From assembly GCF_025165795.1 (NCBI RefSeq), contig NZ_JAJAGO010000009.1:62001-126000 (forward strand): a DNA stretch of 64,000 bases, in the 5' to 3' direction. Below, piece by piece: positions 25,647 through 34,763 of the stretch; position 1 is the first letter of the stretch; each line of letters begins with the position of its first letter. The position numbers and the translations under genes are program-made. Source of the stretch: Streptomyces gossypii. Its GTDB lineage: Bacteria; Actinomycetota; Actinomycetes; Streptomycetales; Streptomycetaceae. Under the pieces are notes generated by a model that was not told the origin of the DNA, did no database searches, and was given only the letters and a program-made list of their open reading frames with translations.

Positions 25647-26366
25647 GTGACCCGCGCATCCCTGGAAAAGCAGCCGCACGAAGTCGCCGCGATGTTCGAT
25701 GACGTCGCCGCGCGCTACGACCTCACCAACGACGTGCTCTCCCTCGGTCAGGCCCGTCTCTGGCGCAAGGCGGTCGCCCGGGCGGTCGACGCGCGCCCCG
25801 GTGGGCGGGTGCTCGATCTCGCCGCCGGTACGGCCACCTCCTCGAAGCCCTTCGCCGCCGCGGGGGCGTACACCGTGCCGTGCGACTTCTCCCTCGGCAT
25901 GCTCGCCGAGGGAAAGAAGCGCCAGCCGTGGATGCCCTTCACCGCCGGTGACGCGACCAGGCTGCCGTTCCGCGATGCCGTCTTCGACGCGGTCACCATC
26001 TCCTTCGGGCTGCGCAACGTGCACGACACGGACGCGGCGCTGCGCGAGATGCTGCGGGTGACCGTGCCCGGAGGACGGGTCGTCATCTGCGAGTTCAGCC
26101 ACCCGACCTGGGCGCCCTTCCGCACCGTCTACACCGAATACCTGATGCGTGCGCTGCCGCCCCTCGCGGAGCGGGTGTCCAGCAGTCCGGACGCGTATGT
26201 CTATCTCGCCGACTCCATCCGCGCCTGGCCCGACCAGCCCGCGCTCGCGGGGCGGCTCCAGCAGGCGGGCTGGCGGGACGTGGCGTGGCGGAATCTGACC
26301 GGTGGTGTCGTGGCCCTGCACCGGGGCATCCGCCCCCGTGCGGGAGAGAGTTCCACGGACAGCTGA
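25647..26366 (+). CDS. menG: Demethylmenaquinone methyltransferase
   Basis: About 239 aa, UbiE/MenG family. It methylates demethylmenaquinone with S-adenosylmethionine, the last core step. Signatures: HEVAAMFDDVAARYDLTNDV at the start, the SAM-binding VLDLAAGTAT near residue 53, and SFGLRNVHDTDAALREMLRV near 115. The GTG at 25647 gives the usual TRASLEKQPHEV start; an in-frame GTG at 25632 is an alternative and is closer to the GGAAGG site. Confidence 0.94.
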   Translation: MTRASLEKQPHEVAAMFDDVAARYDLTNDVLSLGQARLWRKAVARAVDARPGGRVLDLAAGTATSSKPFAAAGAYTVPCDFSLGMLAEGKKRQPWMPFTAGDATRLPFRDAVFDAVTISFGLRNVHDTDAALREMLRVTVPGGRVVICEFSHPTWAPFRTVYTEYLMRALPPLAERVSSSPDAYVYLADSIRAWPDQPALAGRLQQAGWRDVAWRNLTGGVVALHRGIRPRAGESSTDS

Positions 26367-26471
26367 AGTCACTTTATGTGTACGGGATTTCACAGTAGTC
26401 GGTAGGATTGCGGGTCCGCCTCTGCCCGGTTCGGCGGCAGATCCGCCTTCCCTCCTCGCTGTGGAGCCGCT

Positions 26472-28349
26472 GTGGCCGCCTCCTGCCCGTCCTGTGGTGC
26501 ACCGTCTCCCCAGGGCGCCCGCTTCTGTATGACGTGCGGTGGTCAGCTGCCCCAGCCGCCGGTCGCGCCGCCCCCGCCCGGCTGGATCCCGGCCCCGCCC
26601 GCCGCTGCGCCGCCTGCCGCTGCGCCGCCCGTGCCTGCCCCGCCCCTGCCCGCAACGCTCACTGCCCCGCCCGCCGCGGGCCCGGCAGCAGCCGGGGCCT
26701 CGCCCGACGGCCCCACCGTCCCGGCGTACGCGTACCCGCCGCCCCCGCCACCGGGATCACCGCTGGGGCCGCCCGGCCGTCCCGGTGACTCCTTCGTCGT
26801 CCGCACCCTCACCGGCGACTGGCGGCGCTCCTTTCTGGCCGCGCTGTGGGCGCCGTTGTCCCTGCTGGTCTCGGCTGTCCTCCTCACCCTGCCCCTCGAC
26901 GAGTTCTTCGACGAGAACAGTCCGGCGGCCGCCGTCGGGGACGAGATCGGGTGGGGCGAGAGGCTCCAGTGGTGTCTGGCCGCCCTGCTGCGGGGTGTCG
27001 GGGGCGGGTTCGAGCTGACGAACCGCGAGGGTGACGCGGGCATGTCCGGCGGCGCCGCCGTGGTGTCCACCATCTCGGTCGTGCCGCTGACGGTCACCGC
27101 CCTGTTCGTCGCCATGCTGTGGATCGGAGCACGGCACCTGCGACGTTTCCCGGCGAGCGCCACCGCCGCCATGGAGTCGACCGTACGGGCCGGGCTGCTG
27201 ACGGGCGCGCTGACCCTGCTGCTGGCCCTCTTCTCCCAGCCGGAGACCGGCGACCTGGAGGTCTCCACCACGCCCGTGCTGGCCGCACTCGGCGCGCTGG
27301 TGCTCTGCCTGCTGGTCACCGGCGGTGTGCTGGCGGGGCCCTGGATCCGGGCCCGGCTGTCCGCGCAGCCCGGCACCGGCGGCCTGATCGCCTGGCACGC
27401 GTGGTGCGCGGCCCTGCGCGCGGTGATGGCCGTCCTCACGCTGGCCACCGTCACCGTGTGGGTGGTGCTCGCCCTGACCCTGGACTGGTCGGGCACCCCG
27501 GCCGAGGGGTACGTCCTGATGCTCCTGACCGCGCCCAACGTCGGCGCGGGCATTCTGGGCATCTCCTGGGGAGCTCCGCTGGAGTACGAGGGCGACAGCA
27601 GCTTCGACTCCCTGACGATCGAGTCGGTGGGCATCTCCGAACTCGGCTCCGAGGCAAGCGGCTGGGCGGCGGCGGGCGCGGTGGTCGGTGGAGTGGTCTG
27701 TGCGCTGCTGATCGGCTGGCTGGCCGGGCGGCTGGTGCGCGGCAGCGTGCCGGGACAGCTCCTGACCGGTGCCCTGTCCGCCACCGGGATTCTGCTGACC
27801 ATCTGGGCTGCGGAGGTCGGCCTGACGGCACGTCAGGTCTCCGGCTCCGGCTTCGGGGACTACGAGAGCGACCTGGGCGGCGGGAGCGTACGGAGCGAGG
27901 CGGGCTACGGCATCGCCGTGGAGGTGCTGCCGCTCACCGTGCTGTGGGTCTCGCTGGCGGTGCTGCTGATCCCGTACCTGATGCGGGCGTTGGCACAGCC
28001 CACGGCTCACGGCTACCCGCCGCCGGGCTACGGTCTTCCGCCGGGCCACGGAGGCCCGGCCGGGTACGGGGTGCCGCCCGGCTACGCGTATCCGCCGACG
28101 GTGTACGGGCAGCCGCCCTACGGCACGGCGCCGCCCGGCTACGCCACCCCGCCGCCCGGCTACGCCACCCCGCCGCCCGCAGGCATGCCGCCTCCCCAGG
28201 GCGCCACTCCGCCTCCCGCAGGCAGCCCGCCACCCCAGGAGACCCCGCCTCCCACGGCCACGACGCCGGACGCCTCCGGACCGGACAAGCCGCCGCAGCC
28301 CACCCCGCCGGACGACCCGCAGCCTGGCTCAGGGGACCGGGCCTTGTAG
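26472..28349 (+). CDS. Zinc-ribbon multi-pass membrane protein
   Basis: About 625 aa. A zinc ribbon begins the protein (CPSC at residues 5-8 and CMTC at 19-22), then a Pro/Ala-rich cytoplasmic linker to about residue 105. Roughly nine membrane helices follow (about 118-500). The C-terminal 125 residues are a Pro/Gly/Tyr-rich tail with repeats of the PPPGYATPPP kind. This organisation resembles streptomycete streptophobe-like membrane proteins; no function is known. The gene's TAG is the first codon of an inverted-repeat element. Confidence 0.75.
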   Translation: MAASCPSCGAPSPQGARFCMTCGGQLPQPPVAPPPPGWIPAPPAAAPPAAAPPVPAPPLPATLTAPPAAGPAAAGASPDGPTVPAYAYPPPPPPGSPLGPPGRPGDSFVVRTLTGDWRRSFLAALWAPLSLLVSAVLLTLPLDEFFDENSPAAAVGDEIGWGERLQWCLAALLRGVGGGFELTNREGDAGMSGGAAVVSTISVVPLTVTALFVAMLWIGARHLRRFPASATAAMESTVRAGLLTGALTLLLALFSQPETGDLEVSTTPVLAALGALVLCLLVTGGVLAGPWIRARLSAQPGTGGLIAWHAWCAALRAVMAVLTLATVTVWVVLALTLDWSGTPAEGYVLMLLTAPNVGAGILGISWGAPLEYEGDSSFDSLTIESVGISELGSEASGWAAAGAVVGGVVCALLIGWLAGRLVRGSVPGQLLTGALSATGILLTIWAAEVGLTARQVSGSGFGDYESDLGGGSVRSEAGYGIAVEVLPLTVLWVSLAVLLIPYLMRALAQPTAHGYPPPGYGLPPGHGGPAGYGVPPGYAYPPTVYGQPPYGTAPPGYATPPPGYATPPPAGMPPPQGATPPPAGSPPPQETPPPTATTPDASGPDKPPQPTPPDDPQPGSGDRAL

Positions 28350-28512
28350 TGCCGCGCCGGGCAGGTCCGCGGGGTCCGCGACGCCCGGTACGGTCGTCTG
28401 CCGCGGTGTCGGAGCCGCCCGAATGCGGCCAGTACGAGGGTGATCCACCGCCCTGCGCGCACACGCACCGGACGCCGCGGCCCGCTCCATGAGCCTGCGC
28501 GGCGCAGCACTA
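28347..28512. repeat. 166-bp inverted-repeat element (MITE-like)
   Basis: Arms 28347-28365 and 28494-28512 match at 17 of 19 positions (TAGTGCCGCGCCGGGCAGG at left). Its interior aligns with that of the 18727-18895 element in the same orientation, while the arms differ. The TAG of the upstream membrane-protein gene is its first three bases; TA flanks both tips, which would suit a TA target duplication. Confidence 0.7.
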
Positions 28513-28573
28513 GACTGTCTCCGTCAGAGCCGGGGCCACCGGCACGCGCCACCGAGTCTTGCGGGAGACCGAC

Positions 28574-29887
28574 GTGACCGAGCCCCTCACCAGCACCTCG
28601 AAGCCGTCGGGTGCGCCGTCCGAGCAGCGCGCCGATGTGATCGTCGTCGGCGCGGGGCCGGCCGGCTCCACCACCGCGTACCACCTGGCCCGTTCCGGGC
28701 TCGATGTGCTCCTGCTGGAGAAGACCGCCTTCCCGCGCGAGAAGGTCTGCGGCGACGGGCTCACGCCCCGCGCCACCAAGCAGTTGGTCGGCATGGGGAT
28801 CGACATCTCCGAAGAGGCGGGCTGGCTGCGGAACAAGGGCCTGCGCATCGTCGGCGGCGGCCACCGACTGCAGCTCGACTGGCCGGAGCTGGCCAGCTAT
28901 CCGGACTACGGACTGGTCCGCAAGCGCGACGACTTCGACGAGCAGCTGGCCCGTCAGGCGCAGAAGGCGGGCGCGCGGCTGTACGAGCGCTGCAATGTGG
29001 GCGCCCCGATCCTGGACGAGCGCACCGGCCGGATCACCGGTGTCGAGGCGAAGCTCGGCGAGGACAAGGTCCCCGTCACCTTCTCCGCACCGCTCGTCGT
29101 CGCGGCGGACGGCAACTCCACCCGGCTGTCGCTGAAGATGGGCCTGCACCGGCGCGACGACCGCCCGATGGGCGTCGCGGTCCGTACGTACTTCACCTCC
29201 CCCCGGCATGAGGACGACTATCTGGAGTCCTGGCTGGAGCTGTGGGACCGGCGCGGTGCGCGGGACCGCCTGCTGCCGGGCTACGGCTGGGTGTTCGGGA
29301 TGGGTGACGGGACGTCGAACGTCGGCCTGGGCGTCCTCAACACCTCGTCCTCCTTCAAGGAGCTCGACTGGCGTGAGGTCCTCAAGGCGTGGTGCGCCTC
29401 GATGCCCGAGGAGTGGGGTTACACGCCGGAGAACATGACGAGCCCGATCCGCGGCGCCGCCCTGCCGATGGCCTTCAACCGGCAGCCGCACTACACGCGC
29501 GGTCTGCTGCTGGTCGGGGACGCGGGCGGTCTGGTGAACCCGTTCAACGGCGAGGGCATCGCGTACGCCATGGAGTCCGGTGAGATGGCGGCCGAGATCA
29601 TCGTCCAGGCACACGCCCGGCAGACCGCCGCGCAGCGTGAACGCGCCCTGCTGGGCTACCCCAAGGCCCTCCAGGACACCTACGGCGGCTACTACACGCT
29701 GGGCCGGGCCTTCGTGAAGCTCATCGGGAACGGGAAGGTGATGAAGCTGGCCGCGGAGCGCGGGCTGAGCCACCCGCTGCTGATGCGCTTCACGCTGAAG
29801 ATGCTGGCGAACCTCACCGACCCCACGGGCGGCGACGCCATGGACCGCCTGATCAACGGCCTGGCCAAGGTGGCGCCGAGCTCCTGA
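28574..29887 (+). CDS. Geranylgeranyl/menaquinone reductase family flavoprotein
   Basis: About 437 aa. FAD motif VIVVGAGPAGSTTAYHLARS near residue 23, the family-specific KVCGDGLTPRATKQL near 58, and GDAGGLVNPFNGEGIAYAME near 316. Members saturate isoprenoid double bonds; the mycobacterial homologue MenJ reduces one in the menaquinone side chain. The surrounding menaquinone and nuo genes favour that role. The GTG at 28574 has a GGGAGA site; a TTG at 28559 is less likely. A 19-bp-stem terminator follows. Confidence 0.88.
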   Translation: MTEPLTSTSKPSGAPSEQRADVIVVGAGPAGSTTAYHLARSGLDVLLLEKTAFPREKVCGDGLTPRATKQLVGMGIDISEEAGWLRNKGLRIVGGGHRLQLDWPELASYPDYGLVRKRDDFDEQLARQAQKAGARLYERCNVGAPILDERTGRITGVEAKLGEDKVPVTFSAPLVVAADGNSTRLSLKMGLHRRDDRPMGVAVRTYFTSPRHEDDYLESWLELWDRRGARDRLLPGYGWVFGMGDGTSNVGLGVLNTSSSFKELDWREVLKAWCASMPEEWGYTPENMTSPIRGAALPMAFNRQPHYTRGLLLVGDAGGLVNPFNGEGIAYAMESGEMAAEIIVQAHARQTAAQRERALLGYPKALQDTYGGYYTLGRAFVKLIGNGKVMKLAAERGLSHPLLMRFTLKMLANLTDPTGGDAMDRLINGLAKVAPSS

Positions 29888-29897
29888 GAGCCGCCCA

Positions 29898-29941
29898 GCA
29901 GAGGGGCCCCGCCGCGAACCATCGCGGCGGGGCCCCTCTGC
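29898..29941. terminator. Bidirectional terminator
   Basis: A perfect 19-bp stem (GCAGAGGGGCCCCGCCGCG and complement) with a 6-base loop, 10 bp after the reductase stop. It would also end the convergent NlpC/P60 transcript, before any stop codon of that gene. Confidence 0.9.
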
Positions 29942-30817
29942 GTGGGATCGATCCGGACCGGGGCAGAGCACGCCGGGCGCGGAGGTCGGCGGGGCGTCGG
30001 AGAGGTTCTGCAGCGCGACGCCCTTGGACGGGTTGGCGGCGTCGATGTACTGGCCGTTTCCGACGTACACGGCCACGTGGTACGCGCTGCCGACGCCGCC
30101 CCAGAAGAGCAGGTCGCCGGGCTGGGCCTCGCTGACCGAGATCTGGGTGCCGGTCGTGGACTGGGCCTGCGAGACGCGCGGCAGGTCGATGCCGATCGTC
30201 TTGAACGCGGCCTGGGTCAGTCCGGAACAGTCGTACGCGCTCGGCCCGGTGGCGCCGGAGACGTACGCCTTGCCGACCTGCGCGCGCAGGAAGCTGATGA
30301 GCGCCGCGGAGTTGCCGCTGCCGGTCGAGGGAGCCGGAGTGCTGGCTGCGGCCTGGCTGGGGGCTTCCTCGGTGCTGAGTGTGGTGCGCTCCGGGGTGGT
30401 GGAGGCACGGGAGGCGCGGGCGGCGGCTGCGTCGCGCTCCTTGGCCTTCTCCGCGGCCTCGGCCTTGCGGGCCTCCTCAGCCTTGCGCTGTGCCTCGGCC
30501 TTCTGCTCCTTGGCGGTCTCGGCCGCCTTGCTCGCGGCGGCGTGCCGGGCGTCCTCCAGCTCGTAATGGAGGGCGGACATGGCGAGCGAGTCGGCCGTCC
30601 GCTCGGCCGCGACCGGAAGGTCGGCGGTGAGCGTGGGGAGCTGGGCCGTCGTCTCGGTCGGCTTGGTGTCCTTGCCGGTCGAGGAGGCGGGCGCGGCACC
30701 GGCGGTGACCGCGATGGTGCCGAGGACGCCACCGGCAACTCCGGCGCGCAGGGCCAGGTTTTTCCTGGACCGCTCACGGGGCTTCCGGTGGCTGGGTATG
30801 TGCGCGGTTTGGGACAT
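29942..30817 (-). CDS. Secreted NlpC/P60 (C40) peptidase, stop codon lost
   Basis: Signal peptide at residues 15-47 (LRAGVAGGVLGTIAVTAGA core), then an Ala/Lys/Glu-rich coiled coil (about 85-140), a Ser/Thr/Pro linker and a C-terminal NlpC/P60 domain. Catalytic Cys197 (AYDCSGLTQAAF) and His247 (YHVAVYVGNG) are present, so it should cut peptidoglycan stem peptides. The domain ends near DAPPTSAPGVL (residue 284). Family proteins usually stop there, but codon 285 is TGC, and no stop exists in any frame down to the hairpin at 29898-29941. The frame stays open antisense to the reductase as far as 28160. I give the hairpin edge as the end. Confidence 0.75.
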
Positions 30818-31677
30818 GGGTATTGGCTATCAGTGCCGACCGGGTGCCTTCAATAAAGGTGGGATGCGCCACATTCAGGATGCGGGGGCCCAGTTGGCGC
30901 CTCCTGGATCTTCGCCGGAAGCCTCCCGGCGAGGCGGCAATGCCCAACTACAAGGCCGTGTCCTGGCAGTTGTTCAGTAAGACCGATTACTCATTCGGCA
31001 TATCACGTACGTATAACGGGCGCAAAGAAGTCAGTAGCTGCCGGAAGAAGGAGTGGCGCAGGTCACATCGGCTCCTGGGGCGCATACCCGAACTACCGCC
31101 TGAAACAGGCGATTCGGTCCATTGACCGCATCCTGGCTTGTGCGGGCGTTCACGACCTTCCCGTACGGATCGCATTCCCCGCGGCCGCGAAGATCACTCT
31201 TCGCTCCGGCGCGCGCTCCGTCCTCCCGCGGCGCTTCCCGGGCAGGGCTGCGCCGCAGTGTGCCGACGGGTCGGCCGGCGGTGCCGGCTAGCAGCCGGGG
31301 GTGTCCAGCGCGAATTTGCCGACGCACCTCCGTGCTTGCTAAGAATCCCGGCTTTTCGGCAGGTCACGGGGCTGGACGGTCACCACCTGTGAGTGATCGA
31401 ATGCTTCGCGTATGAAGATCGCAGGGTGCTCGGAGTCGTGGTCATTTGCCAGGTGGTGGAGATCACAAAGACGTTGTCGCATCCCGTGTCGCAGATCACA
31501 GAGCACCGGGCATAGGATGCCTCCACCAGGGCTTGTGAACTGCCTCACATATGAGCGATCTTCGTGGGGGGCCGCACACACGGCCCAGTGGTCAGCCGGC
31601 AGCCGGCGTCGAACCCCCTCGGCGTGGCAGCCCGGGAGATGCCCCTGGCAGGGGTCGACTGGAAGGAGAGGGGAGCG
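30818..31677. other. 860-bp divergent intergenic region before nuoA
   Basis: No convincing gene is seen. The frames present (for example 30823-31125) have poor codon use. Base composition near 30980-31020 is notably AT-rich and may hold the peptidase promoter. The nuoA-proximal part carries a Rex-like operator at 31534-31549 and the strong nuoA ribosome site. No riboswitch consensus was recognised. Confidence 0.6.
31534..31549. promoter_or_regulatory. Rex-type (ROP) operator of the nuo operon
   Basis: TGTGAACTGCCTCACA has perfect TGTGA/TCACA arms. It matches the Streptomyces Rex operator consensus TGTGAACGCGTTCACA, quoted from memory, at 12 of 16 bases and lies 129 bp before the nuoA start. 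Rex senses NADH/NAD and is known to control respiratory genes in Streptomyces. The same arms also fit a Crp site, which is the alternative. Confidence 0.6.
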
Positions 31678-32037
31678 GTGAACGCGTACACGCCCATCCT
31701 CGTACTGGGGGGCCTCGCGGCGGGCTTTGCGATCTTCTCCGTGGTCATGGCCTCGATCATCGGCCCGAAGCGCTACAACCGGGCCAAGCTCGAAGCCTAC
31801 GAGTGCGGCATCGAGCCCACGCCACAGGCGGAGGGCGGTGGCCGCTTCCCGATCAAGTACTACCTGACGGCGATGCTGTTCATCGTCTTCGACATCGAGA
31901 TCGTCTTCCTCTATCCCTGGGCGGTCTCGTTCGACTCGCTGGGGATTTTCGGGCTCGTGGAGATGCTGCTCTTCGTGCTCACCGTCTTCGTCGCCTACGC
32001 CTACGTATGGCGCCGCGGCGGCCTGGAATGGGACTAG
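31678..32037 (+). CDS. nuoA: NADH-quinone oxidoreductase subunit A
   Basis: 119 aa, three membrane helices, and the conserved loop YECGIEPTPQAEGGGRFPIK with its functional cysteine. It is a membrane-arm subunit next to the quinone site of complex I. The GTG at 31678 follows the very strong GGAAGGAGAGGGGAGC. First gene of the 14-gene operon; nuoB begins 10 bp after the stop. An upstream in-frame extension to 31564 is unsupported. Confidence 0.96.
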   Translation: MNAYTPILVLGGLAAGFAIFSVVMASIIGPKRYNRAKLEAYECGIEPTPQAEGGGRFPIKYYLTAMLFIVFDIEIVFLYPWAVSFDSLGIFGLVEMLLFVLTVFVAYAYVWRRGGLEWD

Positions 32038-32047
32038 GGGCTGAGTA

Positions 32048-32602
32048 ATGGGACTCGAAGAGAAACTGCCGAGCGGCTTCATGCTCTCCACCGTCGAGCA
32101 GGCCGCCGGGTGGGTCCGCAAGTCGTCGGTGTTCCCGGCGACGTTCGGGCTCGCCTGCTGCGCCATCGAGATGATGACCACGGGCGCGGGCCGCTACGAC
32201 CTCGCCCGCTTCGGCATGGAGGTCTTCCGCGGCTCACCCCGCCAGGCGGACCTCATGATCGTGGCCGGGCGGGTCAGCCAGAAGATGGCCCCGGTGCTGC
32301 GCCAGGTCTATGACCAGATGCCCAACCCCAAGTGGGTCATCTCCATGGGCGTCTGCGCCTCCTCCGGCGGGATGTTCAACAACTACGCGATCGTGCAGGG
32401 CGTCGACCACGTCGTGCCGGTCGACATCTACCTGCCCGGCTGTCCTCCGCGCCCCGAGATGCTGATCCATTCCATTCTCAAGCTGCACGAGAAGATCCAG
32501 CACGGCAAGCTCGGCGTGAACCAGGAAGAGGCGGCCCGCGAGGCGGAGGAAGCGGCGAAGAACGCGCTCCCCACGATCGAGATGAAGGGCCTGCTGCGGT
32601 GA
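32048..32602 (+). CDS. nuoB: NADH-quinone oxidoreductase subunit B
   Basis: 184 aa. It binds the terminal iron-sulfur cluster N2; ligands are Cys37 and Cys38 (FGLACCAIE), Cys103 (GVCASSGG) and Cys132 (YLPGCPPRP). A Glu/Ala-rich tail ends the protein. It overlaps nuoC by GTGA. Confidence 0.97.
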   Translation: MGLEEKLPSGFMLSTVEQAAGWVRKSSVFPATFGLACCAIEMMTTGAGRYDLARFGMEVFRGSPRQADLMIVAGRVSQKMAPVLRQVYDQMPNPKWVISMGVCASSGGMFNNYAIVQGVDHVVPVDIYLPGCPPRPEMLIHSILKLHEKIQHGKLGVNQEEAAREAEEAAKNALPTIEMKGLLR

Positions 32603-33384
32603 GCCAGGACAACGGGATCAACAAGCCCAATCCCGACCAGGATGTGAACGCCCACAACCTGCCGGGTCACCGTGGCGACCAGGGCGAGGTCGTCGGGGTG
32701 CGCCGCGGCATGTTCGGCGCCAACTCGGGTGCGGACACCTCCGGTTACGGCGGACTGGTCCGTACGGTGCGGCTGCCCGGCGGCACCACGCGGCCGTACG
32801 GTCCCGCCCCGTCAGGCGCGGAGCCGGGAGCCCCCAGGGAACCGGGGGTGTTCGACGAGATCGCGGACGAGCTCGAAGGCGCGCTGGAGGAGCAGGGTCT
32901 CCTCCCCGCCGAGGTCATCCAGAAGACCGTCGTCGACCGCCGGGAGCTGACCTTCCACATCGAACGCGCGTACCTGCTCCAGGTGGCCCGGACGCTGCGC
33001 GACGACCCGGCGCTGCGGTTCGAGATGTGCACCGGCGTCAGCGGGGTCCACTTCCCCGAGGACGAGGGCCGCGAGCTGCACGCCGTCTACCACCTGCGCT
33101 CGCTCACCCACAACCGGCTGATCCGGCTGGAGGTCACCGCTCCCGACGCGGACCCGCACGTCCCCTCGCTGGTCGAGGTCTATCCGACGAACGACTGGCA
33201 CGAGCGCGAGACCTACGACTTCTTCGGCCTGGTCTTCGACGGCCATCCGGCGCTGACGCGGATCATCATGCCGGACGACTGGCAGGGCTTCCCGCAGCGC
33301 AAGGACTACCCGCTCGGCGGCATTCCCGTCGAGTACAAGGGTGCCCAGATCCCGGCTCCCGACCAGCGGAGGTCGTACAGCTGA
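32599..33384 (+). CDS. nuoC: NADH-quinone oxidoreductase subunit C
   Basis: 261 aa, the 30-kDa subunit of the peripheral arm. The conserved ERETYDFFGLVFDGHPAL and RIIMPDDWQGFPQRKDYPLG segments are near the C-terminus. An actinobacterial N-terminal extension of about 90 residues rich in Gly/Pro precedes the domain. The start overlaps nuoB, and the TGATG junction couples it to nuoD. Confidence 0.97.
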   Translation: MSQDNGINKPNPDQDVNAHNLPGHRGDQGEVVGVRRGMFGANSGADTSGYGGLVRTVRLPGGTTRPYGPAPSGAEPGAPREPGVFDEIADELEGALEEQGLLPAEVIQKTVVDRRELTFHIERAYLLQVARTLRDDPALRFEMCTGVSGVHFPEDEGRELHAVYHLRSLTHNRLIRLEVTAPDADPHVPSLVEVYPTNDWHERETYDFFGLVFDGHPALTRIIMPDDWQGFPQRKDYPLGGIPVEYKGAQIPAPDQRRSYS

Positions 33385-34763
33385 TGTCCCCTGAAGCAAA
33401 CCACTCGAGTCACACGGCCGAAGAGGCCCATGCGGCCCACGCGACCGCGGGTACCCGGGAAACCACCGAGGGCACCGTCTACGACGTCACCGGTGGTGAC
33501 TGGGACGAGATCGCGGCCGCCGCAGCCAAGAGCGACGACGAACGCATCATCGTCAACATGGGCCCCCAGCACCCCTCCACCCACGGTGTGCTCCGGCTCA
33601 TCCTGGAGATCGACGGCGAGACCGTCACCGAGGCGCGCTGCGGCATCGGCTATCTGCACACCGGCATCGAGAAGAACCTCGAATACCGGACGTGGACGCA
33701 GGGCACCACCTTCGTGACGCGCATGGACTACGTGATGCCGCTGTTCAACGAGGCGGCGTACTGCCTGGCAGTGGAGAAGCTGCTCGGCATCGAGGACCAG
33801 ATCCCGGACCGTGCCACGGTCATAAGGGTCATGCTCATGGAGCTGAACCGGATCTCCTCGCATCTGGTCTACCTCGCCACCGGCGGTATGGAGCTGGGCG
33901 CCACCACCGTCGCGATCGCCGGATTCCGGGACCGCGAGATGATCCTCGACCTGTTCGAGCTGATCACCGGGCTCCGCATGAACCACGCGTTCATCAGGCC
34001 CGGCGGCCTCTCCCAGGACCTGCCGCCCGGCGGCATGGACGCGCTGCGCGAGTTCCAGAAGAAGATGCGCAAGAACCTGCCGGAGTACGACAAGCTCGCC
34101 ACGGGCAACCCGGTCTACAAGGCCCGGCTCCAGGGCATCGGCTATCTGGACCTCTCGGGCTGCATGGCGCTGGGCCTCACCGGCCCGATACTGCGCTCTG
34201 CCGGGCTGCCGTTCGACCTGCGCAAGGCGCAGCCGTACTGCGGCTACGACACCTACGACTTCGACGTGCCCACCGTCGACACCTGCGACTCCTACGGGCG
34301 CTTCCTGCTGCGCATCGAGGAGATGCGGGAGTCGCTGCGCATCATCGACCAGTGCCTGGAGCGGCTGGACCAGCTGAAGCCCGGTTCGGTGATGGTCGAG
34401 GACAAGAAGATCGCCTGGCCCGCGCAGCTCGCGCTGGGCCCGGACGGCCTCGGCAACTCGCTGGACCACATCAAGAACATCATGGGCACCTCCATGGAGG
34501 CCCTGATCCACCACTTCAAGCTGGTCACCGAGGGATTCCGGGTGCCTCCGGGCCAGGCGTACGCGGCGGTCGAGTCGCCCAAGGGCGAGCTGGGCGTGCA
34601 CGCGGTGAGCGACGGCGGCACGCGTCCCTACCGGGTGCACTTCCGCGACCCCTCCTTCACCAACCTCCAGTCCATGTCGGCGATGTGCGAAGGCGGCCAG
34701 GTCGCCGACGTCATCGTCGCCGTCGCATCCATCGACCCTGTGATGGGAGGCGTCGACCGATGA
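33384..34763 (+). CDS. nuoD: NADH-quinone oxidoreductase subunit D
   Basis: 459 aa, the 49-kDa subunit lining the quinone pocket with NuoB. Conserved MGPQHPSTHGVLRLILEIDG near residue 60 and GYLHTGIEKN near 90. A hydrophilic N-terminal extension with His/Ala repeats is typical of streptomycetes. The ATG shares a base with the nuoC stop; the end overlaps nuoE by ATGA. Confidence 0.97.
   Translation: MSPEANHSSHTAEEAHAAHATAGTRETTEGTVYDVTGGDWDEIAAAAAKSDDERIIVNMGPQHPSTHGVLRLILEIDGETVTEARCGIGYLHTGIEKNLEYRTWTQGTTFVTRMDYVMPLFNEAAYCLAVEKLLGIEDQIPDRATVIRVMLMELNRISSHLVYLATGGMELGATTVAIAGFRDREMILDLFELITGLRMNHAFIRPGGLSQDLPPGGMDALREFQKKMRKNLPEYDKLATGNPVYKARLQGIGYLDLSGCMALGLTGPILRSAGLPFDLRKAQPYCGYDTYDFDVPTVDTCDSYGRFLLRIEEMRESLRIIDQCLERLDQLKPGSVMVEDKKIAWPAQLALGPDGLGNSLDHIKNIMGTSMEALIHHFKLVTEGFRVPPGQAYAAVESPKGELGVHAVSDGGTRPYRVHFRDPSFTNLQSMSAMCEGGQVADVIVAVASIDPVMGGVDR

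Noticed and set aside
28160..29897. Antisense extension of the NlpC/P60 frame through the reductase
   Set aside because: Not considered real protein: it lies past a strong terminator and opposite a conserved gene. Reported only as a sign of the missing stop.
30818..31120. Possible c-di-AMP (ydaO-type) riboswitch before the cell-wall hydrolase gene
   Set aside because: Such riboswitches precede many actinobacterial hydrolase genes, but the conserved core could not be matched here by eye; a covariance-model search would decide.
30823..31125. 100-codon plus-strand frame in the nuoA upstream region
   Set aside because: Codon use is unlike neighbouring genes, there is no ribosome site, and it overlaps the likely peptidase promoter.
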